Shown here: one piece after another, positions 24,835 through 32,648 of the stretch
Numbering within the stretch: position 1 is the stretch's first letter
Layout: each line of letters starts with the position of its first letter
NCBI GenBank assembly: GCA_036746695.1
Contig: DAIODP010000001.1
Coordinates: 1,860,001 to 1,924,000, forward strand
From: UBA3006 sp036746695
GTDB taxonomy: Bacteria; Actinomycetota; Acidimicrobiia; Acidimicrobiales; Ilumatobacteraceae
Length of the DNA stretch: 64,000 nucleotides
Reading direction: 5' to 3'
The notes under the pieces: generated by a model
Told to the model about the DNA's origin: nothing
Databases searched by the model: none
What the model saw: only the letters and a program-made list of their open reading frames with translations
Translations under genes and position numbers: made by a program

Positions 24835-26178
24835 GTGAAAAGCATCATTGAGACCCTCGAGGGCAACAAAGTCAAACTGTCAGTAGAAGTGGACGAGGTC
24901 GAATTCGACAAAAATATCGACCAGGCATTCCGCAAAATCGCCAAGGAAGTGCGCATACCAGGCTTCCGCCAGGGCAAAGCCCCGCGCAAATTGCTCGAGG
25001 CCCAAATTGGTCTTGGCGCTGCACGATCACAGGCCATTCAAGACGCAATCCCCGAGTATCTGTCGTTGGCAGTTCGCGAACACAATGTAGATCTCATCGC
25101 CACGCCCCAGATCGAAGTGACGAAGGGCGAAGAAGAAGGCGTTGTCGGTTTCGACGCAACCTGCGAAATTCGACCAGTCATCACTGTGCCTGGATACAAC
25201 GGTCTACGCATTGAACTTCCTGCTCTCGCTGTAAGCGACTCTGAAGTTTCCGATGCCATGAACTCCGAGCGCGCAAGACACGGCACTCTCTCCGACGTGA
25301 GTCGTGCCATTGCTCTTGGCGATCACGTCACTCTCGACCTCAGTGGTACACGTGAGGGCAACCCCGTGCCAGGCCTCAATGTTGAGGACTGGCTTTACGA
25401 AGTTGGCAAGAAATGGGTTTCGCCAAAATTCGATGACATGTTGATTGGTGCCGAAGTGGGCACAAAGGTGGAGTATTCGGAAGCCCCCAATGGCACAACC
25501 GATGTTGCCGAAATGACAGTGGTTGTTAAAAAGGTTCAAGAGATGGTGCTGCAAGAACTGACGGACGAGTGGGTGTCCGAGCACGTCGCCGAATTTGAGA
25601 CACAACAAGCATGGAAGAATTCGCTTCGCGAACGCATGGAAAGCATGAAACTCAATCAGACGAGAGGCGTCTTCGTCGAGCGAACCACTGCAGCCCTTGC
25701 AGAGTTAGTCACGATCGATGCCCCTGAATCGATGGTAGGCAGCGATTTGCAGGCCCGTGTGCGCAATACGGTCGAACAGTTTCAAGCTCAAGGCATCCAA
25801 ATTGATCAGTGGCTCTCTGCTACTGGTCAAAGCACCGAGGCATTTATCGAGTCAATGCGCGGCGAGTCTGTCAAAGCAGTGAAAGTGGATTTGGCGCTGC
25901 GTGCAGTTGCTGAGGCTCAGAATATTTCGGCGGACGACGACGAAGTAGACATTGAGCTCAATCGCATTGCAACTCAGGCCGGACGCAAAGTCGCACAAGT
26001 CCGCAAGGTCTACGAGCAGAACGATGCGCTGGGCGAGTTGGTTGCCCAAATTCGCAAATCCAAAGCTGTCGACTGGCTGCTGCGAAACTCCACCCTTGTC
26101 GACCCGGACGGAAACCCCATCAGCGCCGACACGCTGTTTGGTGAGGAAGACGGGTCAAACGGAGATGACGCCGAATAA
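24835..26178 (+). CDS. tig: Trigger factor (ribosome-associated chaperone / prolyl isomerase)
   Basis: A 447-residue protein of normal length. The N-terminal ribosome-binding domain has the signature region PGFRQGKAPRKLLEAQIG (canonical GFRxGKxP), followed by an FKBP-type PPIase insert (GDHVTLDLSGTREGNPVPGL...) and a long helical C-terminal domain ending in an acidic tail. It binds L23 at the exit tunnel and shields nascent chains. The GTG at 24835 begins the conserved sequence; the frame is open further upstream, but that part does not resemble trigger factor. It precedes clpP and clpX, the usual order. Confidence 0.95.
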   Translation: MKSIIETLEGNKVKLSVEVDEVEFDKNIDQAFRKIAKEVRIPGFRQGKAPRKLLEAQIGLGAARSQAIQDAIPEYLSLAVREHNVDLIATPQIEVTKGEEEGVVGFDATCEIRPVITVPGYNGLRIELPALAVSDSEVSDAMNSERARHGTLSDVSRAIALGDHVTLDLSGTREGNPVPGLNVEDWLYEVGKKWVSPKFDDMLIGAEVGTKVEYSEAPNGTTDVAEMTVVVKKVQEMVLQELTDEWVSEHVAEFETQQAWKNSLRERMESMKLNQTRGVFVERTTAALAELVTIDAPESMVGSDLQARVRNTVEQFQAQGIQIDQWLSATGQSTEAFIESMRGESVKAVKVDLALRAVAEAQNISADDDEVDIELNRIATQAGRKVAQVRKVYEQNDALGELVAQIRKSKAVDWLLRNSTLVDPDGNPISADTLFGEEDGSNGDDAE

Positions 26179-26234
26179 CGGGTAGCCACAACTACTATCG
26201 GTAGTCGAACCTTTACCCCAAGGAGACGGCGATT

Positions 26235-26870
26235 ATGAGCCCAAATGTTTTGAGGAACTATTACGTTCCTAATGTCACCGAGCAGACAAGCCGTGGCGAG
26301 CGCGTTTCCGACTTGTACAGCCGTCTGTTGAAAGAAAACATCATCTTCTTGGGTACGCCGATTGATGACACCATCGCAAATCTCATCTGCGCTCAGTTGA
26401 TTCACCTTGAAAGCGAAAACCCCGACAAGGACATCAACATTTATATCAATAGCCCTGGTGGCGACATCACGGCGCTGTTCGCGATTTACGACACGATGCA
26501 ATTCATCAAGAACGACATCGCGACCATCTGTCTTGGTCAGGCCGCTTCGGCGGCAGCAGTGTTGTTGGCAGCTGGAACCAAGGGCAAGCGTTTGGCACTT
26601 CCGCACGCACGCGTGTTATTGCATCAGCCATACGGTCAAGTTGGCTATTCGCAGGTCACCGACCTCGAACTTGCCGCCCGCGAAATTTTGCGGATGCGCG
26701 AACTACTTGAAGGAATTTTGTCCAAGCACACCGGCCAGACTGTGGAGCGAGTGCACGCAGATACCGATCGCGACTTCACGTTGGAAGCAGCAGCGGCCCT
26801 TGAGTACGGCGTGATTGACGAAATCATTACCGAGCGCTCGATGACCGACCGCTCCGGCCCAATTCGCTGA
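26235..26870 (+). CDS. clpP: ATP-dependent Clp protease proteolytic subunit
   Basis: A 211-residue serine protease. The triad is visible: Ser105 in GQAASAAAVLL, His130 in LLHQPYG, and the Asp of the DTDRDF segment (about 176). INSPGGDITALFAIYD is the conserved handle/active-site strand. It forms the tetradecameric chamber fed by ClpX, encoded 10 nt downstream. A strong Shine-Dalgarno AAGGAGA (26220-26226) sits 8 nt before the ATG, in contrast to many leaderless neighbours. Only one clpP is in this window; actinobacteria often have a second elsewhere. Confidence 0.97.
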   Translation: MSPNVLRNYYVPNVTEQTSRGERVSDLYSRLLKENIIFLGTPIDDTIANLICAQLIHLESENPDKDINIYINSPGGDITALFAIYDTMQFIKNDIATICLGQAASAAAVLLAAGTKGKRLALPHARVLLHQPYGQVGYSQVTDLELAAREILRMRELLEGILSKHTGQTVERVHADTDRDFTLEAAAALEYGVIDEIITERSMTDRSGPIR

Positions 26871-26880
26871 TCGGATATTC

Positions 26881-28158
26881 ATGGCAAAATTTGGAGATAG
26901 TGCCGAACTGGTGAAGTGTTCTTTCTGCGGCAAATCGCAGAAGGCTGTGAAGAAACTGATTGCCGGCCCAGGTGTGTACATCTGTGATGAATGCATTGAG
27001 CTGTGCAATGAGATTATCGACGAGGAATTTGCGCAGGCAGCCGAAGTGGGAATGGAAGCGCTTCCAATCCCGCGAGACATACGCGCATTTCTCGATGAGT
27101 ATGTCGTTGGTCAAGATCAGGCGAAGAAAGTTCTCGCCGTTGCGGTGTTCAATCACTATCGCCGAATTAGCCATAAAGCGACAAACACGAAGCAGCGCGA
27201 TGAAGTGGAACTGCAAAAGAGCAACATCTTGCTGCTTGGCCCAACCGGTTGCGGCAAAACGCACATGGCGCAGACACTGGCCAGGCTCCTCAACGTTCCG
27301 TTTGCTATTGCCGATGCAACAGCGCTAACCGAAGCCGGATACGTGGGCGAAGATGTCGAGAACATTTTGCTGAAATTGCTCCAAGCCGCCGACTTCGACG
27401 TGGCGCGCGCAGAGTCGGGAATTGTGTACATCGACGAAATCGACAAAGTGGCGCGTAAGAGCGAGAATCCATCAATCACTCGGGACGTTTCGGGTGAAGG
27501 CGTGCAACAGGCACTGCTCAAAATTCTTGAAGGCACCGTTGCCTCTGTACCGCCACAGGGCGGACGCAAACACCCACATCAAGAGTTCATTCAGATCGAC
27601 ACCACCAACGTGCTGTTTATCGTTGGCGGGGCCTTTGCTGGGCTCGACCAAATAATCGAGCAGCGCATTGGCCACAAGGGAATTGGGTTCCACGCCGATG
27701 TTCGATCGAAGAAGGAAAAAGACCCTGGCCAACTGTTCGCTCAGGTGTTGCCAGAGGACTTGTTGAAGTTTGGAATGATCCCCGAGTTTGTCGGCCGATT
27801 GCCGATGATCGGTGCGGTGCACAGCCTCGACAAGGAAGCCTTAATTCAAATCTTGACCGAGCCCAAAAATGCTTTATTGAAGCAGTATCAAAAGTTCTTC
27901 GAGTTTGAGGATGTCGAACTTGACGTAACGCCCGCTGCGCTTGATGCAATCGCCGATCAGGCACTTACTCGCGGCACAGGTGCTCGCGGTTTGCGAGCAA
28001 TTCTCGAAGAGGTACTGCTCAACACCATGTACGAGTTACCAGGACGCACCGACATCGAACGCGTGGTCGTCGATGTTGACGCGGTGGTCGAAAAGGCCAG
28101 CCCAACTTTGGTGCCTCGCACGGCTCGTGTTGCTCGTCAACGCCGCGCAGCCTCTTAG
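26881..28158 (+). CDS. clpX: ATP-dependent Clp protease ATPase subunit ClpX
   Basis: A 425-residue AAA+ unfoldase. The N-terminal zinc domain has Cys13, Cys16, Cys35 and Cys38 (CSFCGK ... YICDECIELC). Walker A is GPTGCGKT (120-127), the pore-1 loop follows in GYVGEDVENI, Walker B is IVYIDEIDK, and GHKGIGF is the IGF-type loop that docks into ClpP. It recognises and unfolds substrates for ClpP. Starts 10 nt after clpP, so one operon. Confidence 0.97.
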   Translation: MAKFGDSAELVKCSFCGKSQKAVKKLIAGPGVYICDECIELCNEIIDEEFAQAAEVGMEALPIPRDIRAFLDEYVVGQDQAKKVLAVAVFNHYRRISHKATNTKQRDEVELQKSNILLLGPTGCGKTHMAQTLARLLNVPFAIADATALTEAGYVGEDVENILLKLLQAADFDVARAESGIVYIDEIDKVARKSENPSITRDVSGEGVQQALLKILEGTVASVPPQGGRKHPHQEFIQIDTTNVLFIVGGAFAGLDQIIEQRIGHKGIGFHADVRSKKEKDPGQLFAQVLPEDLLKFGMIPEFVGRLPMIGAVHSLDKEALIQILTEPKNALLKQYQKFFEFEDVELDVTPAALDAIADQALTRGTGARGLRAILEEVLLNTMYELPGRTDIERVVVDVDAVVEKASPTLVPRTARVARQRRAAS

Positions 28159-28175
28159 CCCGTAGCCTCGTTCAC

Positions 28176-29468
28176 ATGAATTACGAGGAGGCGCTTCGCT
28201 ATCTCGACGAACACGCCAGTTACGAAAAAACTGGTCGAGTCGAGTCGCCTTCGCTCGACAATATTTCTCGGTTCATGGATTTGATGGCCAACCCGCAACT
28301 CAACTACCCGGTTATTCACGTAACTGGTACCAATGGCAAAGGTTCGACGACGCAAATCATTACCAAATTGCTGATGGCGCATGGCCTTCAGGTTGGCACT
28401 TATACAAGCCCTCATTTGGAAGCGCTGACCGAACGCATCACTCGTGATGGAGAACAAATTGATCAACAAGAGTTTGCCGACTGCGTTGCTGCGATAGCCG
28501 ACATTGAGGTTCTGGCCGGGGTGCGACCCTCATATTTCGACATCATGACTGCGGCTGCATTTCGTTATTTCGCCGACAGCGCAGTAGATGTTGCTGTTGT
28601 GGAAGTTGGAATGCTTGGTCGCTGGGACGCAACCAATGTTGTTAAATCCGATGTTGCAGTGATCACCAACATTGCGCTTGATCACATGGAATTTGCGGGT
28701 CCGACGCTTCAACACATTGCGCACGAAAAGGTTGGCATCTCAAAAGCCAATAGCTCACTCGTAATTGGTGATGAGAACCCCGACTTGTTTTCGATCTGGA
28801 ATGAGTCTCTTCACGCAAAATTGATTCGTCGTGGCGAAGATTTCGAGTGCGTGGAAAATCAGTTGGCAGTGGGTGGGCGTTCGCTCAGTGTTCGTACTTC
28901 GCGAGCCACGTACAGTGACATACATTTGCCGCTTCATGGCATGCACCAGGGGAGCAACGCCTCAATAGCGCTTGCTGCAGTGGAAGAGTTTTTCGATGCT
29001 GCACTGAATATCGAGATTGTGCGGGAAGGTTTCTCCGCGGTTGCTATGCCGGGAAGGTTCGAAGTTCTTGGTCGTCAACCACTTGTTGTCGTTGACGGTG
29101 CGCATAACCCGGCGGGGGCCGATGTCTGTGCCGAAGTTTTTTTCGATGACTTCAGTCCGGAAGGTAAACGCATTCTTGTAGTTGGCACGTTGAAAGGTCG
29201 CGATCCAGAGCAGCTACTTTCAGCACTTCGTGTTGACGAATTTGACGCTGTGATTTGTTGTACTGCACCTACCGCTCGCGGGCTTTCGGCAAACGAACTT
29301 GGGGGAGTGGCCCGCCAAATGGGATGCGATGAAGTTGTGATCTGCGACACCGTCGAAAATGCCTGCGAAAAAGCAATAAACATGGCAACAGAGGAAGATG
29401 CGGTATTGGTTGCGGGATCGTTGTATGTAGTGGGTAGTGCGCGAACGCTCTTGCGCCGTATCCTGTAG
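28176..29468 (+). CDS. folC: Folylpolyglutamate synthase / dihydrofolate synthase
   Basis: A 430-residue Mur-ligase-family enzyme: VTGTNGKGSTTQI (P-loop), TSPHLEALTERI (omega-loop/folate site), VEVGMLGRWDATNVV and VVDGAHNPAG. It adds glutamate to dihydropteroate or folates with ATP. TAGCCT at 28163-28168 stands 7 nt before the ATG and is partly inside the clpX tail, so the gene has its own leaderless promoter in addition to any read-through. Directly followed by ndk. Confidence 0.95.
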   Translation: MNYEEALRYLDEHASYEKTGRVESPSLDNISRFMDLMANPQLNYPVIHVTGTNGKGSTTQIITKLLMAHGLQVGTYTSPHLEALTERITRDGEQIDQQEFADCVAAIADIEVLAGVRPSYFDIMTAAAFRYFADSAVDVAVVEVGMLGRWDATNVVKSDVAVITNIALDHMEFAGPTLQHIAHEKVGISKANSSLVIGDENPDLFSIWNESLHAKLIRRGEDFECVENQLAVGGRSLSVRTSRATYSDIHLPLHGMHQGSNASIALAAVEEFFDAALNIEIVREGFSAVAMPGRFEVLGRQPLVVVDGAHNPAGADVCAEVFFDDFSPEGKRILVVGTLKGRDPEQLLSALRVDEFDAVICCTAPTARGLSANELGGVARQMGCDEVVICDTVENACEKAINMATEEDAVLVAGSLYVVGSARTLLRRIL

Positions 29469-29470
29469 CC

Positions 29471-29881
29471 ATGAGCAATCGCACCCTTGTCCTGTTAAAG
29501 CCCGATGCAGTAGAGCGTCAACTAGTCGGAGGAATCCTGTCGCGTTTTGAAACAAAGGGCTTGAAGCTCGTTGCTATTGAGCTTCGAACACTCGACGCCG
29601 CAATTCTTGAGCGCCATTACGAGGAGCACAAGGGCAAAGGTTTCTACGCCGAACTGGTTGCTTTTATGTCGCGCGGTCCAGTTGTTGCACTTGTCGTTGA
29701 AGGCCCAGAAGACACATGGGAAATCGTTCGTTCGATGATGGGCGCGACCAATCCACGCGCTGCAGCACCAGGAACTATCCGCGGCGACTACGGAACACTG
29801 TTCACCGAGAATCTTGTACATGGCAGCGACTCTGCAGCATCTGCGGCCCGAGAAATTGGTATTTTCTTCCCACATCTGTAG
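29471..29881 (+). CDS. ndk: Nucleoside diphosphate kinase
   Basis: A 136-residue enzyme of standard length: TLVLLKPDAVERQLVG (Lys near the start contacts ATP), NPRAAAPGTIRGDYG, and the phospho-His motif NLVHGSDS. It interconverts NTPs and NDPs. TATCCT at 29459-29464 lies 6 nt before the ATG, inside the end of folC, suggesting a leaderless transcript of its own. The canonical NPxxAxPGTIRGD segment is intact. Confidence 0.97.
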   Translation: MSNRTLVLLKPDAVERQLVGGILSRFETKGLKLVAIELRTLDAAILERHYEEHKGKGFYAELVAFMSRGPVVALVVEGPEDTWEIVRSMMGATNPRAAAPGTIRGDYGTLFTENLVHGSDSAASAAREIGIFFPHL

Positions 29882-30012
29882 ACCAGCACTGCATATAAGC
29901 ATTGCCGCCCACTTCGGTCGAGGCTCGATCGGTAGGATTTAGGAAACTTCTGCAACATATCTGCCGTGCTTATCTCGGCCGGTTGCATAACCAATATAAG
30001 GAGACCAGTTAG

Positions 30013-31047
30013 ATGGCAGGTGGAGGCTCACTTTCGCTAGGGCGCGATATCGCAATCGACCTGGGCACCGCCAACACTCTGGTGTTCGTTAAGGGCGAGG
30101 GCGTTGTGCTCAACGAGCCGTCAACTGTTGCGGTAGATAACAAGACCGGTCAATTGGTCGCGGTTGGTTTTGAGGCAAAACGGATGTGGGGTCGTGCTCC
30201 ACAAAACATCCGACTCGTTCGCCCCCTGAAAGATGGTGTGATTGCCGACTTCGACGTTTGTGAAAAGATGCTCCGTTTCTTTATTCAAAAGGTGCACACA
30301 AGCCGCTGGAACAAACCGCGAATGATCATCTGTGTACCGTCGGAGATTACGGGCGTGGAGCGTCGAGCAGTTCAGGATGCGGCCGAGTTCGCTGGCGCAC
30401 GCCGGCCCGTGTACATCATTGAAGAGCCGATGGCGGCCGCTATCGGTGCGGGGCTTCCCGTGCACTTGCCGAGCGCGAACCTCATTGTTGATATTGGTGG
30501 TGGCACCACGGAAGTTGCAGTTATCTCGATGGGGGGAATTGTCACTGCTCATTCCGCCCGTGTTGCAGGTGACGAATTGAACGAAGCAATCCAGGAAATG
30601 TTCAGAAGCGAATTTGCGCTTGACATCGGCGAAAATACCGCCGAGGAAGTGAAGTTACAGCTTGGGTCTGCATGGCCACTTGAAGAGGAACTTACTGCCG
30701 ACGTGGGCGGTCGTGACATTGCAACCGGCCTTCCGCGCACACAAGTGGTGACTAGCGAAGAGGTTCGCGCTGCGCTTGATGCTTCCGTGAGCACGATCGT
30801 AGAAGCTATTAAAACCACCCTCGAGCGAACACCGCCCGAACTTGCCGCCGACATTATTAGTCACGGACTTGTACTCTCGGGTGGCGGTGCGCTGTTGGCT
30901 GGATTGCCCGAACGCGTCACGCATGAAACGGGCATTCACGCATATCTCGCACCTGAGCCCTTGTACTCGGTGGTGCTTGGTTGTGGTCTTACGCTCGACA
31001 ACATCGAAGCAATGAAGGGGCTTACGTCGCAGTCCTACTTTGAGTAG
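30013..31047 (+). CDS. mreB: Rod-shape-determining protein MreB (actin homologue)
   Basis: A 344-residue actin-fold ATPase: IDLGTANTLVFVKGEGVVLN (phosphate 1), IVDIGGGTTEVAVISMGGIV (phosphate 2) and the adenosine motif LVLSGGGALLAGLPERV. It polymerises under the membrane and directs the elongasome. AAGGAGA (29998-30004) is a strong ribosome-binding site 8 nt before the ATG. First gene of mreB-mreC-mreD-mrdA-rodA, so the organism is predicted to be rod-shaped or to elongate laterally, unlike polar-growing actinobacteria that lack mreB. Confidence 0.97.
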   Translation: MAGGGSLSLGRDIAIDLGTANTLVFVKGEGVVLNEPSTVAVDNKTGQLVAVGFEAKRMWGRAPQNIRLVRPLKDGVIADFDVCEKMLRFFIQKVHTSRWNKPRMIICVPSEITGVERRAVQDAAEFAGARRPVYIIEEPMAAAIGAGLPVHLPSANLIVDIGGGTTEVAVISMGGIVTAHSARVAGDELNEAIQEMFRSEFALDIGENTAEEVKLQLGSAWPLEEELTADVGGRDIATGLPRTQVVTSEEVRAALDASVSTIVEAIKTTLERTPPELAADIISHGLVLSGGGALLAGLPERVTHETGIHAYLAPEPLYSVVLGCGLTLDNIEAMKGLTSQSYFE

Positions 31048-31065
31048 GTCGACGGGAGGCATGTC

Positions 31066-32127
31066 GTGGCAGTGATTTCACCGCAGCGTCGCAGGGCCAT
31101 AGCGCTTCTTGCCTTAACGTCGATCATTTTTGTCACGCTCGACTTGCAACAAAGTGGGTCTACATCGTCAGTGCGTTCAGTCTTCGGCGTGCTGTTTAGG
31201 CCGGTGGAAGGAGTTGCCAACGTCGTTACTCGTCCTGTTTCGAATGCGTGGAACGGAATTACCGATTACAACGACGTGACAGCCGAGAACAGATTGCTGC
31301 GAGAAAAGATTGCACAGCAAGAGGGTGCCTCCGTTGCTGCCGCCGCTTCGGTGCGATTGTCTCAAGAACTACTCGCACTCAATGGGTTGCCAACATTGGC
31401 AGGGATCAACTCGGTGAGCGCGCAAGTAATTGGTGATTCACCTTCAAATTTTGCGCAAAGCGTAGAAATAAACCAGGGAAGCGAGAGCGGTATCAAAGTT
31501 GGAATGCCGGTGCTCAACGCAGCGGGGCTGGTTGGCAAGGTGACAAAAGTGTTTTCCGACCGTGCTGTGATCATGCTGATCACCGACCCTGAATACGCGC
31601 TTTCGGTGAAGGTCGTCAACACTCCTAAAACAACTGCGTCCACGGCCGCAGACCCAGAAGCGGTATCGGTTGAAACCACGACGACGGTACCGATCACAAC
31701 GGTTCCCGTCGCTACGACTAGCAAGATCCCCGGGTTCACTCCTGGCTCGACATTACCCACAGCGGTGATCACTGCGCCTAATGCGACGGTGGCCGTTCCT
31801 TCGTTGACTATTCCTGCGGGCAGTTCGTTGGCCGTTCGCGAAACCGGTGTGTTGGAGGGCCGTGGGCCATCACGAACGCCGATTGTTCGGTTCATTGATA
31901 CCGAACAGCGCTTCGGAGAAATCCAATTGGGTTCTCCAATCGTGTCGGCTGGAGGCTCGCTCAGTTTGGCGCCACCAGACATTGTTGTTGGAACCGTGAC
32001 ACGAGTGAATAAGCGGCTTGGCACGGCTGGGCCGGTCTTAGAAATTGGTTTAGTTGCCGATCTCAGCAACCTTTCGTTTGTTCGCATCTTGCTCTACCAG
32101 CCAATAACAGAGCAGCGAGCACCATGA
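31066..32127 (+). CDS. mreC: Rod-shape-determining protein MreC with a Thr/Pro-rich insert
   Basis: A 353-residue bitopic protein: TM about 11-28, coiled coil about 65-100 (TAENRLLREKIAQQEGAS), then the two-lobed beta domain beginning GLPTLAGINSVSAQVIGD. Between the lobes, about residues 187-252 form a low-complexity stretch rich in Thr, Pro, Val and Ala, which is not usual in MreC. MreC links MreB to PBP2/RodA in the periplasm. GTG start at 31066 with GGGAGG 6 nt upstream. Confidence 0.92.
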   Translation: MAVISPQRRRAIALLALTSIIFVTLDLQQSGSTSSVRSVFGVLFRPVEGVANVVTRPVSNAWNGITDYNDVTAENRLLREKIAQQEGASVAAAASVRLSQELLALNGLPTLAGINSVSAQVIGDSPSNFAQSVEINQGSESGIKVGMPVLNAAGLVGKVTKVFSDRAVIMLITDPEYALSVKVVNTPKTTASTAADPEAVSVETTTTVPITTVPVATTSKIPGFTPGSTLPTAVITAPNATVAVPSLTIPAGSSLAVRETGVLEGRGPSRTPIVRFIDTEQRFGEIQLGSPIVSAGGSLSLAPPDIVVGTVTRVNKRLGTAGPVLEIGLVADLSNLSFVRILLYQPITEQRAP

Positions 32128-32642
32128 GCCTGCGGCTATTACGCATTATGGCCAGCAGGTGGACTCGGCTCGTGCTGGTTGGGCTCGTTTTTCTAGGTAT
32201 TCAGACAACTATTTTGAATGAGATGCGCCCATTTGGGGTGATGGTGCAATTGATGTTGTTGATTGGTGTTACCGCGGGTGCGATCTACGGACCGGAGGTG
32301 GGTGCGCTGACGGGTCTCATCGTGGGGCTGATGTACGACTGTGTTTTAACTACTCCTCTCGGGCTTGCATCCTTGGTCGTAGGAGGGGTGGGTTTCGGCG
32401 CGGGTCTATTGCCATTCTTCGTTCGCGACCCAAGCTGGTGGAATCGCGCAATAGTCATTGCATTTTTTAGCGCAATAGGCGAGATCTTGTTTCCTATTGC
32501 TCAGGGGATGACCGGCTTGGGTGGTTGGGTGCAACCGCGAATGTTTGTAGTTGCACTTATTGTCGGTTTGGTCAATCTGTTTCTCGCTCCGGTAGTTACG
32601 CCGATAATTCGCTGGACGCTCAAGCAAACGATGATCGGTTAA
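32124..32642 (+). CDS. mreD: Rod-shape-determining protein MreD
   Basis: A 172-residue integral membrane protein with about five TM segments. The family pattern is recognisable in AIYGPEVGALTGLIVGLMYD (the G-x-x-x-G/GLxxD stretch) and in the C-terminal ALIVGLVNLFLAPVVTPIIR. It belongs to the elongation complex. ATG overlaps the mreC stop by 4 nt, and the next gene starts 6 nt after it. Confidence 0.92.
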   Translation: MSLRLLRIMASRWTRLVLVGLVFLGIQTTILNEMRPFGVMVQLMLLIGVTAGAIYGPEVGALTGLIVGLMYDCVLTTPLGLASLVVGGVGFGAGLLPFFVRDPSWWNRAIVIAFFSAIGEILFPIAQGMTGLGGWVQPRMFVVALIVGLVNLFLAPVVTPIIRWTLKQTMIG

Positions 32643-32648
32643 TCGTTG

